Of a stretch of DNA of 64,000 nucleotides, positions 18,372-26,592 are shown in pieces. Both the position numbers and the translations under genes were made by a program. Location: NCBI GenBank assembly GCA_001725155.1, contig MEFP01000013.1, forward strand, positions 52,870 to 116,869. The letters are read 5' to 3'. The stretch is from Lysobacteraceae bacterium SCN 69-320 (GTDB taxonomy: Bacteria > Pseudomonadota > Gammaproteobacteria > Xanthomonadales > Rhodanobacteraceae). The notes under the pieces are model-generated. The model had not been told where the DNA came from. It searched no databases and worked only from the letters and a program-made list of their open reading frames with translations. How positions within the stretch are numbered: position 1 is the first letter of the stretch; the number at the start of each line of letters is the position of its first letter.

Positions 18372-19409
18372 TCAGCGCTGCACGCGGACGCGATAGCGCC
18401 GCTGCGGGTCGCTGTCGTCGGGCGAGATGTCGATGGCCGCGGCGTCGAACGCGCGGATCACGGCCGCGTTGGTTTCCAGATGCGTGCTCGGCCGGCCGGT
18501 CACGAAGCTGCCGCCGGCCAGCACCAGCGGCAGCAGCAGCTGGTCGGCCAGGTGTTCGCCGACCGGCGCGCCGTGAGCGAGGTAGGCGCGCAGTTCATCG
18601 CAGGCGCCGCGCGCGACGTTCTCCGCGCTGACGCCTTGCTCGCCGAGGCCGACGACGACTTCGCTGACCTGCTCGAACTGCGCGGTCAGCAAGAGCGCGT
18701 TGGCCGGGCAGGGACCGCTGGGCAGTTCGTCGATACGCTGCCGCGTCAGCGTGAGCCGCTTCGCCGACGTTTCGAGTTCGCGCTCGGCGATGTGCCGCGG
18801 CAGGCTGCGCACGAGCGCAATCGCTTCGATGCCCAGCGCGGCGCCGCGCTCGTGCAGGTTCAGCGGCGACAACGGCGCCGGCGCGATGTCGACGCGGATG
18901 CGGCCGCCGCCGGCCGGATAGAAGCCGTGACGCTCCACGGTCATCGCGACGTCGGCGCCCATGCGCACGAGCTGCGGCAGGAATGCCGCCGCGACGAAAT
19001 CCGCCGACGGCGCCATGCGGTTGTGCGTGCCGCCTTCGAGCGTCAGCGAGCTGCGGCCATCGGCCGCCAGCAGCGCGGGCAATACGGTCTGCAGCACGAG
19101 CAGGGTGCTGCCGGCGCTGCCGATGCGGAAGGCGAAGTCGCCGGCACGGATGTCAGCGGGGCGGAATTCCAGCGCGGTCGAGCCGATTTCCGCGCCGCTG
19201 ACATCCGCGCCGCTGACGGTCGCTGCGGCCTGTACGCAGACCAGATGCTGGCGCATGAGTCCGGGCTTGCTGCGCCGGGCGCGGATGTTGCGCAGGCGCA
19301 GTGGACGGCGCTGCAGCATGGCCAGGCTCAGCGCCGTGCGCAGGATCTGCCCGCCGCCTTCGCCCTGCGCGCCGTCGAGTTCAATCGGTGATTCCGTTCG
19401 TGCTTTCAT
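18372..19409 (-). CDS. rtcA: RNA 3'-terminal phosphate cyclase RtcA
   Basis: The 345-residue protein has the cyclase signature EGGGQILRTALSLA near the N-terminus. The expected catalytic histidine is His310 in PSTHLETN, aligning with E. coli RtcA His309. RtcA uses ATP to turn RNA 3'-phosphates into 2',3'-cyclic phosphates, preparing ends for RtcB or for other enzymes. The ATG at 19409 puts the start just before SPIELDGAQGEGGG, the usual N-terminus; the open frame extends upstream only as a shadow. It follows the unknown basic protein by 28 bases and precedes hen1 by 35. Confidence 0.95.
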   Translation of the reverse strand: MKARTESPIELDGAQGEGGGQILRTALSLAMLQRRPLRLRNIRARRSKPGLMRQHLVCVQAAATVSGADVSGAEIGSTALEFRPADIRAGDFAFRIGSAGSTLLVLQTVLPALLAADGRSSLTLEGGTHNRMAPSADFVAAAFLPQLVRMGADVAMTVERHGFYPAGGGRIRVDIAPAPLSPLNLHERGAALGIEAIALVRSLPRHIAERELETSAKRLTLTRQRIDELPSGPCPANALLLTAQFEQVSEVVVGLGEQGVSAENVARGACDELRAYLAHGAPVGEHLADQLLLPLVLAGGSFVTGRPSTHLETNAAVIRAFDAAAIDISPDDSDPQRRYRVRVQR

Positions 19410-19437
19410 CTCGGGTTCTTCCTGCCCGAGGCTGGCC

Positions 19438-20136
19438 TCAGGCGTCGTTGCTGAGTTTTGCTTCCAACAGCTCGCGCCAGCCGAGCTGGCGTTTGCTGCG
19501 GATGGCGTACCGGGTGGCCGCGTGACTGAGATCATGCGGCACCTTGCGTGCGGTCTTCGGCAGCACGGTGAGGCTGACTTCGTACCAGATGCCGGACAGC
19601 TTCAGGACCAGCCGCGTCGCAGAAAGCCCACGCAGGTCGGCAGGGCTTCCGTCCGCATGCCGCATCGGTTCCGGCTCCCGTCGACGCTGCGCACGCCGCG
19701 GCGGCGGTTCGCGCCAGCGCAGGATCTTCGTGCGCGGATCGACGTAGAGCCCATGAACCACGTGGCCGTAGCGGTAGTCATGCGGCTTGCCGACCACGCG
19801 GCGCAGCGCCGCATCGTATTCGCCATCCAACGTAACGAGCTGGCGAACGTGATCAAGCAGATGCCGGCCGACCACGCTGCGCGAGTCTATGCCGTTCGCC
19901 AATTCGCTCCAGACCTTGTCCCAGGGCCGGTCGACCTGCTTGCGCAGCCACCGCCGCAGCGGCGAAAGCAGGTCGTCGAAATACTTGGTGCGAAGACGGC
20001 GCGGACGGTAGCTGTCCGCGTAGCTGTCGTCACCGCCGGTCCATTCACCGGCGCGCGGCTTGTGGCTGCGGTCGGTCTTGCGGCGCTGGCCGCCGCGCGG
20101 CCGTTCGATCAGCACTTCGTGCAGGTCGCTGCGCAT
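19438..20136 (-). CDS. Unknown basic protein inside the rtc operon
   Basis: I do not recognise a named family. The 232-residue protein is rich in Arg, Lys and His and opens with DLHEVLIERPRGGQRRK. Its middle reads YFDDLLSPLRRWLRKQVDRPWDKVWSELA, and a second, more beta-like half (KLSGIWYEVSLTVLP) follows. There are no cysteines, membrane segments or signal peptide, so it is probably a cytoplasmic nucleic-acid-binding protein (inference). The start at 20136 follows CAGGAGAAGGAACC, a strong ribosome site 16 bases after the rtcB stop. An in-frame frame to 20292 would run through rtcB and is rejected. Position between rtcB and rtcA argues for a role in the same RNA repair. Confidence 0.85.
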   Translation of the reverse strand: MRSDLHEVLIERPRGGQRRKTDRSHKPRAGEWTGGDDSYADSYRPRRLRTKYFDDLLSPLRRWLRKQVDRPWDKVWSELANGIDSRSVVGRHLLDHVRQLVTLDGEYDAALRRVVGKPHDYRYGHVVHGLYVDPRTKILRWREPPPRRAQRRREPEPMRHADGSPADLRGLSATRLVLKLSGIWYEVSLTVLPKTARKVPHDLSHAATRYAIRSKRQLGWRELLEAKLSNDA

Positions 20137-20152
20137 GGTTCCTTCTCCTGGT

Positions 20153-21376
20153 TCAACCCTTGACGCAGACGACCTGCCGCAAGGTGTGCATGATCTCCAC
20201 GAGATCGCGCTGCGCGGCCATGACCTGGTCGATCGGCTTGTAGGCGGCCGGCGACTCGTCGATGACGTCGGCGTCCTTGCGGCACTCGACATGTGCGGTT
20301 GCCTCGCGGTGTTCGCCGAGCGTGATGCGCTTCTTGGCCTCGGTGCGGCTCATGACGCGGCCCGCGCCGTGCGAGCAGGAACAGAAGCTCTCGGCGTTGC
20401 CGAGGCCGCGCACGATGAAGCTCTTCGCCCCCATGCTGCCGGGGATGATGCCGAACTGGCCTTCGCGCGCGCTGACCGCACCCTTGCGCGTGACGTAAAG
20501 CTCGCGGCCGAAATGCGTCTCGCGCTGCACGTAGTTGTGGTGGCAGTTGATCGCCATGCGCGTGAGCTGGAACGAAGGCAGGTGCTTGCGCAGCACGCTC
20601 AGCACGGTTTCCATCATCTGCTGGCGGTTCTCGGCGGCGTACTCCTGCGCCCATTCCACGGCCTGCACGTAGTCGTCGAACACGGCGCTGCCTTCCTTGA
20701 AGTAGGCCAGGTCGCGGTCGGGCAGGTTGGCCTGCTGCTTCTGCATCTCGTTGCGCGCCTTCTCGATGAAGTACTGGCCGATGCCGTTGCCGACGCCGCG
20801 CGAGCCCGAATGCAGCATGACCCAGACCTGGTCGGTTTCGTCCAGGCACAGTTCGATGAAGTGGTTGCCGCCGCCGAGCGAGCCGAGCTGGCTCAGCGGC
20901 GACTTGTGCGAGATGCGCGGATGGCGCTCGACCAGCGCGCGGTAGCGCTGTTCCAGACCGCGCCAGCGCGTCGTGGCCGAGTTCGGCGCGACGATCCAGT
21001 TGCCCTTGAGACTGCGGCCCTCGACCGTGACAAAGCCATGCGGTACGGCGCGTTCGATGTCGCTGCGGATGGTCTGCAGGTTTTCCGGCAGCTGGTCGGC
21101 GCGCAGGGTGGTCTGGTAAGCCATCATGCCGCAGCCGATGTCGACGCCGACGGCGGCCGGGATGATCGCGCCTTCGGTCGGCACCACCGAGCCTACGGTC
21201 GCGCCGATGCCGAGATGTACGTCGGGCATGACGGCGATCCACGGCCCGACGATCGGCAGCCGCGCGAGGTTGCGCAGCTGCTTGCGGGCGCCGTCGTCCA
21301 GCGGCACGCCGTGGATCCAGGCCTTGATCGGCACGCCGCCTTCGTCGTGCAGGGTCTGATGCAGTGCGGTGTTCAT
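20153..21376 (-). CDS. rtcB: RNA ligase RtcB
   Basis: The 407-residue protein matches RtcB in length and motifs. Metal and catalytic residues are Asp79/Cys82 in GVDIGCGM, His172 in GGGNHF, His189 in LHSGSRG, His280, and the guanylated His336 in CSHGAGR. It joins 2',3'-cyclic phosphate or 3'-phosphate ends to 5'-OH ends using GTP and manganese. The ATG at 21376 is preceded by GAGAGAAGCGTC. The frame continues upstream to 21673 but that part has no RtcB homology and falls in the leader. It is the first gene of the five-gene repair operon driven from the sigma-54 promoter at 21686-21702. Confidence 0.96.
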   Translation of the reverse strand: MNTALHQTLHDEGGVPIKAWIHGVPLDDGARKQLRNLARLPIVGPWIAVMPDVHLGIGATVGSVVPTEGAIIPAAVGVDIGCGMMAYQTTLRADQLPENLQTIRSDIERAVPHGFVTVEGRSLKGNWIVAPNSATTRWRGLEQRYRALVERHPRISHKSPLSQLGSLGGGNHFIELCLDETDQVWVMLHSGSRGVGNGIGQYFIEKARNEMQKQQANLPDRDLAYFKEGSAVFDDYVQAVEWAQEYAAENRQQMMETVLSVLRKHLPSFQLTRMAINCHHNYVQRETHFGRELYVTRKGAVSAREGQFGIIPGSMGAKSFIVRGLGNAESFCSCSHGAGRVMSRTEAKKRITLGEHREATAHVECRKDADVIDESPAAYKPIDQVMAAQRDLVEIMHTLRQVVCVKG

Positions 21377-21496
21377 GACGCTTCTCTCTTTCTCTCGTGT
21401 CGTTCGTCTGCGGCGCCCGGCGCGTCGCTCGCCTATCAGCGATGCTGCGGCCCGGCGGCGCGGTCGCGGGGCTCGCCCGCGGCTTGCGCCTGGTGC

Positions 21497-21526
21497 GGCA
21501 AGCCCGCGGACTTCCGCGGGCTTGCC
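21497..21526 (-). promoter_or_regulatory. Perfect 13-bp hairpin in the rtcB leader
   Basis: GGCAAGCCCGCGG at 21497-21509 pairs without mismatch with 21514-21526 across a four-base loop (AAGT on the minus strand). It lies about 120 bases upstream of the rtcB start inside the predicted 5' untranslated region. There is no U-run after it, so a simple intrinsic terminator is unlikely. Confidence 0.6.
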
Positions 21527-21538
21527 TGTGATCATCGC

Positions 21539-21564
21539 GGCCGCAGCGCTGATTCGCTGCGGCC
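21539..21564 (-). promoter_or_regulatory. Perfect 10-bp hairpin in the rtcB leader
   Basis: GGCCGCAGCG at 21539-21548 pairs perfectly with 21555-21564 across a six-base loop. It sits 12 bases upstream (in leader order) of the 13-bp hairpin, so the leader carries two strong stem-loops in tandem. Confidence 0.55.
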
Positions 21565-21685
21565 ATTTCCCCTTTCCTGGTGCGTGCCGGGGCCAGGTCA
21601 CGACCTCCGTGCCGCCGAAGCTCGCGCAGGGATTCCGCAGCGAAGCCTCGAGGCGTCCGGTCCGTCCCGGCACGGGTTGTTCTAT

Positions 21686-21702
21686 ATCAAGGGTCGTGCC
21701 AG
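21686..21702 (-). promoter_or_regulatory. Sigma-54 promoter of the rtcB operon
   Basis: The minus strand reads CTGGCACGACCCTTGAT: a full TGGCACG -24 element, four bases, then TTGA at -12, where the consensus has TTGC. Spacing is exact. It faces rtcB and lies in the rtcR-rtcB intergenic region, as expected for the RtcR regulon. Transcription should start near 21674, leaving a leader of about 300 bases. Activator sites would be expected toward 21720-21828, next to rtcR. Confidence 0.85.
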
Positions 21703-21797
21703 CCCGGCTCTTCCATAAAATTCATAGTTGAATCAATGTGATGAAACATATCGCCGATTTTCCGTGACCGACGGACCCAATCCCATAGGCTCGTGTA

Positions 21798-21813
21798 TTA
21801 TCCGACAGGATAA
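21798..21813. promoter_or_regulatory. Inverted repeat just upstream of rtcR
   Basis: TTATCC and GGATAA flank GACA in a perfect 6-bp inverted repeat ending 15 bases before the rtcR ATG. The left arm overlaps TATTAT, a possible -10 element for rtcR. It could be an operator or a small hairpin near the ribosome site; no protein can be assigned. Confidence 0.35.
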
Positions 21814-21828
21814 ATTCTGGGCAGGGCC

Positions 21829-23445
21829 ATGCAGAACAGACCATTGGTCGTCATCGGTTTCGTCGGCACCGTGCTGGACGCCGCCGACGGTCCGGGCCGC
21901 TGGGAGAAATGGCGGCCGAGCGTGGCCCTGGGCATGTACGACGACCTGCTCGTCTCGCGCCTGGAGCTGCTGGTCGACGAGCGCCGGTTCAACAAGCTCG
22001 CCGGCCGGCTGCGCGCTGACCTGGCCGAAGTCAGTCCCGAAACCCAGGTGCGCATCCACGACTTCTTCCTGTCCGACCCGTGGGACTTCGAGCAGGTGTT
22101 CGCCGCGCTGCACGAGTTTGCGCGCAACTACCCGTTCGACACCGAGCGCGAGGACTACCTCGTGCATATCTCCACGGGCACGCATGTCGCGCAGATCTGC
22201 TGGTTCCTGCTGACCGAGGCGCGCTTCTTTCCGGCGCGCCTGCTGCAGACTTCGCCGCCGCCGAAGCAGCGCACGGGCGATCCGGGCAAGTACGCGATCA
22301 TCGACCTGGATCTCGCGCGCTACGACCGCATCGCCCAGCGCTTCGCGCGCGAAAGCGAGGACACGGCGAATTTCCTGAAGAGCGGCATCGCCACGCGCAG
22401 CGCGACGTTCAACCGCATGATCGAGCAGATCGAGCGGGTTGCGATCCGCTCCAAGGCGCCGATGCTGCTGCTCGGCCCCACCGGCGCCGGCAAGAGCATG
22501 CTCGCGCGCAACCTGTTCGAGCTGAAGCAGCGTCGGCATGCGCTCAAGGGACGTTTCGTCGAAGTGAACTGCGCGACCCTGCGTGGCGACGGTGCCGGCA
22601 GCGCGCTGTTCGGTCACGTGCGCGGCGCATTCACCGGCGCGCAGAGCGAGCGCGCCGGTCTGCTCAAGAGCGCCGACGGCGGTCTGCTGTTCCTCGACGA
22701 GATCGGCGAACTCGGACTCGACGAGCAGGCCATGCTGCTGCGCGCGATCGAGGACAAGCGTTTTCCGCCGCTGGGCGGCGACCGCGAAGTCAGCAGCGAT
22801 TTCCAGCTGATCGCCGGCACCAATCGTGATCTCTCCGTCGCTGTGCTCGAAGGCCGTTTCCGCGAGGATCTGTTCGCGCGCCTGAACCTGTGGACCTTCT
22901 ATCTGCCCGGGCTCAAGGAGCGCGCCGAGGACATCGAGCCCAATCTCGACTTCGAGCTCGAGCGCTTCGCGCGCGTGCACAGCGAGCGCATCACGTTCAA
23001 CCGCGAGGCGCGCGAGCGCTATCTGCGGTTCGCGATGAGCATCGAGGCGACCTGGCCCGGCAACTTCCGCGATCTCGGCGCGTCGATCACGCGCATGGCG
23101 ACCCTGGCCACGCAGGGGCGCATCACGGTCGAGGTCGTCGACGAGGAAACCGCCCGCCTGCGCCGGCTCTGGGGCGGCGCGCGGCGCGGGGCCGGCGACG
23201 ATGCGCTGCTGGAGGCGCTGCTCGGCGACGAACTGGCCGGGGTAGACCGCTTCGACCGCGTGCAACTGGCCGAGGTGCTGCGCGTCTGCGCCGCCGCGCG
23301 CAGCGCCAGCGATGCCGGTCGCAGCCTGTTCCAGGCCAGCCGCGAGAAGCGCAGCTCGAGCAACGACGCGGACCGGCTGCGCAAGTACCTCAAGCGTTTC
23401 GGACTCGATTTCCCGCAGATCCAGGCTGCGGCGCGGCGCCTGTAG
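21829..23445 (+). CDS. rtcR: RtcR, CARF-domain sigma-54 activator of RNA repair
   Basis: The 538-residue protein has the RtcR N-terminal sensor domain (about 1-180, a CARF-type fold in the family). An AAA+ sigma-54 interaction domain follows, with Walker A GPTGAGKS (216-223), the sigma-54 contact loop GAFTGA (266-271) and Walker B GLLFLDEIGE. A C-terminal DNA-binding segment completes it. In enterobacteria RtcR senses RNA-damage products and switches on rtcBA from a sigma-54 promoter; the same arrangement is visible here, with the promoter at 21686-21702 in the shared intergenic region. The start at 21829 follows GGGCAGGGCC. Confidence 0.95.
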   Translation: MQNRPLVVIGFVGTVLDAADGPGRWEKWRPSVALGMYDDLLVSRLELLVDERRFNKLAGRLRADLAEVSPETQVRIHDFFLSDPWDFEQVFAALHEFARNYPFDTEREDYLVHISTGTHVAQICWFLLTEARFFPARLLQTSPPPKQRTGDPGKYAIIDLDLARYDRIAQRFARESEDTANFLKSGIATRSATFNRMIEQIERVAIRSKAPMLLLGPTGAGKSMLARNLFELKQRRHALKGRFVEVNCATLRGDGAGSALFGHVRGAFTGAQSERAGLLKSADGGLLFLDEIGELGLDEQAMLLRAIEDKRFPPLGGDREVSSDFQLIAGTNRDLSVAVLEGRFREDLFARLNLWTFYLPGLKERAEDIEPNLDFELERFARVHSERITFNREARERYLRFAMSIEATWPGNFRDLGASITRMATLATQGRITVEVVDEETARLRRLWGGARRGAGDDALLEALLGDELAGVDRFDRVQLAEVLRVCAAARSASDAGRSLFQASREKRSSSNDADRLRKYLKRFGLDFPQIQAAARRL

Positions 23446-23806
23446 GTTGGCGAGAGAAAGACTGTCCGCTTCGTGGCGCGAAATACGGCGCCGTCAGCGG
23501 CGCATGCAGCGCGCAACTCCATCCCCACCGATACCCTCACCTTGAACGCCCAGCGGGCCGGGCGGGTATGGGTGGGGACGGGGCTGCTGTGCAGGCACAG
23601 CTCGCGACGCCGGCTGCCGCATTGAAACTTGCTCGTGCCGGTTCCAAAGGAGTGTGCGACGAAGTCCGGCCAACGCGCCTGCGTAAGCGGCTGCCCTTCT
23701 TCGCCCCCTTGCTTCCGCGCGCGCAGGGAGACATGGCCACATCGCCGGAGCATTCGACCGCGCGCTCCTGCGTCGGTGCAATCGACCTTTCCGGCACAAC
23801 TGACCC
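23446..23806. other. Intergenic region with a long inverted repeat
   Basis: No credible gene is seen between the convergent rtcR and SH3-like genes. Bases 23522-23536 (CCCCACC and ATACCC around one mismatch) pair with 23564-23578 across a 27-base loop. There is no T-run, so termination is only a possibility. Confidence 0.5.
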
Positions 23807-25267
23807 TCAGCGCAAGGCGACGCTGCCGCGCTTCCACGCCGGATCCTGCGAGCGATAGAACACGCTCAGCGAGGCCGGATTGTCGACCTGCTTGCTCACG
23901 CTGAGCGTGGCCAGGTCGATGACTTCGAAGCTGCGCCTGAAGCGGCCGTCGACCTTCGCTTCGCGGGCGGCCAGCAGCTGATCCTTGCCGGGCACCCAGC
24001 CGGCGAATTCGAGATAGCCGACGTCGGGCGTGTCGAGGCTCGGCGGCAGCACGTCGATGCGCCAGCCGTCCATGCCGCGCTGGAATACCCAGAGTTCGCG
24101 CCACGCATCGAGCGGCTGCACGGCCAGGGTCAGTGCGGTGCCGGCGGCATTCGCGCTGGCCGAGGCGGTCCAGACCAGACCGTAGGTGCAGCGCCGGGCC
24201 AGCGCATGTGCCGCGTCGTGCTGCGCGTCGACGAGCGCGATGCAGGTCTGGCCCGGCTCGCCGTTGCGGGTTTCCACATGCAGGCCCTTGCCGGCCGCTG
24301 CCGGGGCCGTTTCGGCGCTCCAGCGCGAAGCGCCGACGCGCACGGCGGCGTCGGTATAGGCGCCGTTGTCTTCCTCGGCCAGTTCGAGCTTGTTCACGCC
24401 GGCCAGCGCTTCGAGCGCCACGGCCATCGCCGGCCGCGCATCCTCGCCGCGGCGCGCGCGCTGGAACGCGAAGCTGGCCTGCACGCCGGCGCTGCGCAGG
24501 CGCAGGCGGTTGCGCAGATATTCGGGCAGCGCATCGGGCTTGGCGCGCGCGAGCACGTCGCTGCGCCAGGCGTCGTAGTCGTAGCGTGCGGTCGTACTCA
24601 GATCCGGCGGCACGCAGTCGGGCCGGGTCAATGCGAGCGCGGCTTCCGCGCGCAGCTCGTCGGTCGCCGGCAGGGCCAGCACGCGGCGGAACGCTTCGCC
24701 GTCGTAGCAGAGCACGACGCGACTGTCGCGCTCGTAGCTGCGTATGGTCACGCCGAGGCTTGCCGCCACGTCCAGATGCGCCGCGATCGTCGCGTCGTCG
24801 ACCTTGGCCCGGCGCGAGGAGGCGTGCCGCGCGAGGCGTTCGGCCATGCTGCCGAGTGCGGCGAACGCTTCGCTGCCGATGGCCTGTGCCGGTGCGGCTT
24901 TCAGATACGCCGCGACATAGGCCAGGCCCAGGGCCTCGGCGCCCGGCGTGTCGCGCAGGAAGCGCACGACGGCCAGCAGTTCGTCGGCGCGCTCGGGCTG
25001 CAGGCTGACGCGCCGCACCTGGCTCGCGCGCACATAGCCGCCGCGTTCGCGGCGATGGTCGTAGACCTGCAGATAACCGAACCGCGCGTGGCGGATTTCC
25101 AGCGTGTCGCCCTGCCAGAGCACGGCCTGCTGCGGCGCCGATTCCTTCGGCGCCGCGCGCAGTGCGATCTGGTCCTGGGTCACGATGGCCGTCTCGGCGA
25201 CGGGTTCTTCCGCGGCGACGGCAGCGGCGCCGATGCAGAGCAGCAGGGCGACAAGCAGACGTTTCAT
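23807..25267 (-). CDS. Secreted protein with an SH3-like domain
   Basis: The 486-residue protein has a clear signal peptide (MKRLLVALLLCIGAAAVAA) and an N-terminal bacterial SH3-like region (about 27-90, with ALRAAPKESAPQQAVLWQGDTLEIRHARFGYLQVYD). A long region of unknown fold follows. It probably acts in the periplasm or at the cell wall, where such SH3 domains bind peptidoglycan or partner proteins. I recognise no catalytic motif. It may share a transcript with the SPFH gene upstream on the same strand, though the gap is 149 bases. Confidence 0.72.
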   Translation of the reverse strand: MKRLLVALLLCIGAAAVAAEEPVAETAIVTQDQIALRAAPKESAPQQAVLWQGDTLEIRHARFGYLQVYDHRRERGGYVRASQVRRVSLQPERADELLAVVRFLRDTPGAEALGLAYVAAYLKAAPAQAIGSEAFAALGSMAERLARHASSRRAKVDDATIAAHLDVAASLGVTIRSYERDSRVVLCYDGEAFRRVLALPATDELRAEAALALTRPDCVPPDLSTTARYDYDAWRSDVLARAKPDALPEYLRNRLRLRSAGVQASFAFQRARRGEDARPAMAVALEALAGVNKLELAEEDNGAYTDAAVRVGASRWSAETAPAAAGKGLHVETRNGEPGQTCIALVDAQHDAAHALARRCTYGLVWTASASANAAGTALTLAVQPLDAWRELWVFQRGMDGWRIDVLPPSLDTPDVGYLEFAGWVPGKDQLLAAREAKVDGRFRRSFEVIDLATLSVSKQVDNPASLSVFYRSQDPAWKRGSVALR

Positions 25268-25416
25268 CGGTGCGATTCCGGTAATCGTCAGGGATTTCTG
25301 TCAAATCGAATGCGGCTTTCGAGCCCGCTCGAGCCAAAGGCACGCGAGCGTGCGGCGGGGCCGCAGAGAAAAGCGGCAGGTCAGCGAGCCACGCTGCGGA
25401 GAGCGGTTCCCGGCGG

Positions 25417-26592
25417 TCATTGGTCGCCGTTCGGCGTCTGTTGCGCGACCGTGCCGGCGCCGAGCAGCGTATTGCCGATGAAGCCGCCGTTGGCCGGCGG
25501 CGGCGCGATGATGACCGAGACCTTGTCCGACAGCTTGTCGGCCAGGGTTTTCTGGATCAGCAGCGGATGCTTCGTGATCAGCTCGCCGTCGCGCTGCATC
25601 TGCTCGCTCTGCACCTTGCCGACGCGTTCCAGGCGGAACACTTCGGCCTCGGCCAGACGCTGGCGCGAATCGGCTTCGCCGGCGGCTTCGATGCGGCGCG
25701 CCTCCGCGGCGGCTTCGGCCAGCTTGATGCGCGAGGTCTTTTCGGCCTCGGCTTCGAGCTGGCGCTGTTCGATCTGCTTCTGCTTGAACGGCAGTACGTG
25801 GCGCATCGCTTCCTCCTGCGCCTTGGCCGCGATGATCTGCTCCGACGCAGCAGCCTGAGCGGCCTTCTCGCGCGTGACTTTCTCCGCATCGGCCGTGAGC
25901 TCGGCTTCCTTGACCTGTTTTTCCTTCAGGTCCAGCGTGTATTTCATCTTCTCGGTTTCGAGCTCGACCGCGAGCAGCTTCTCCATGCCGGCGCGGTAGT
26001 CGGCCGGCAGGTCGACGTTGCCGAGCAGCACCGAGTTCAGCACGATGCCGTCGGCGGCGAGCTTGGGCTTGAGTTCGGCCTCCAGCGCCTCCTGCAGTTC
26101 CTGGCGCTTGGTCGAGAAGATCTCGCGCACGGTATAGCGCGCGAACACCTTGTAGATCGTGCCCTGCACGGCCGGTTCGAGACGCTCGTCGGCGATGCGC
26201 TCGGGCGGGGTGCGCGCGATCAGGTCCATGCGGCCGGGGTCCAGCGAGTAGCGGATCGCGAGCTCGGCGCCGAAGGAGAGGCCTTCTATGGACTGGAACG
26301 GCGCTTCGCCGTCGGCGCGCGCACTGCGCTCGGGCCGATACAGGCGGCTCTGCAGCGGATAGCGGTGCAGCTCGTGCATGCCCGGCACCACGAGTACCAG
26401 TCCTTCGCCGGTGGTCGTCGTCGTGCCGGTCAGGCGATTCAGGCGCACACCGAGCTCACCGGTGCCGACGCTCCCGGTCGGCGGGTGCGTGTACAGCGCA
26501 TAGCCGCCGGCGACCAGCGCCGCGAGCAGCAGGACACGGGGGCGGAAAACGACACGGACAGCCTGCGACAGCCGCGACGACGACAAGGCCAC
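25417..26592 (-). CDS. SPFH/band-7 (prohibitin-like) membrane protein
   Basis: This protein of about 391 residues has one N-terminal membrane segment (VLLLAALVAGGYALY), an SPFH domain (VGTGELGVRL through LLGNVDLPADY) and a long charged coiled coil (about 220-330) rich in Glu, Lys and Ala. Prohibitin-like proteins form ring scaffolds on the membrane that organise proteases or lipids. The GTG at 26592 is chosen because CAGGAG lies seven bases upstream; the open frame to 26733 adds a proline-rich stretch with no ribosome site. Confidence 0.8.
   Translation of the reverse strand: MALSSSRLSQAVRVVFRPRVLLLAALVAGGYALYTHPPTGSVGTGELGVRLNRLTGTTTTTGEGLVLVVPGMHELHRYPLQSRLYRPERSARADGEAPFQSIEGLSFGAELAIRYSLDPGRMDLIARTPPERIADERLEPAVQGTIYKVFARYTVREIFSTKRQELQEALEAELKPKLAADGIVLNSVLLGNVDLPADYRAGMEKLLAVELETEKMKYTLDLKEKQVKEAELTADAEKVTREKAAQAAASEQIIAAKAQEEAMRHVLPFKQKQIEQRQLEAEAEKTSRIKLAEAAAEARRIEAAGEADSRQRLAEAEVFRLERVGKVQSEQMQRDGELITKHPLLIQKTLADKLSDKVSVIIAPPPANGGFIGNTLLGAGTVAQQTPNGDQ

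Noticed and set aside
21377..21674. tRNA or Y-RNA gene in the rtcB leader
   Set aside because: The stems are strong, but I could not find a T-loop sequence or cloverleaf, so only the hairpins are reported.
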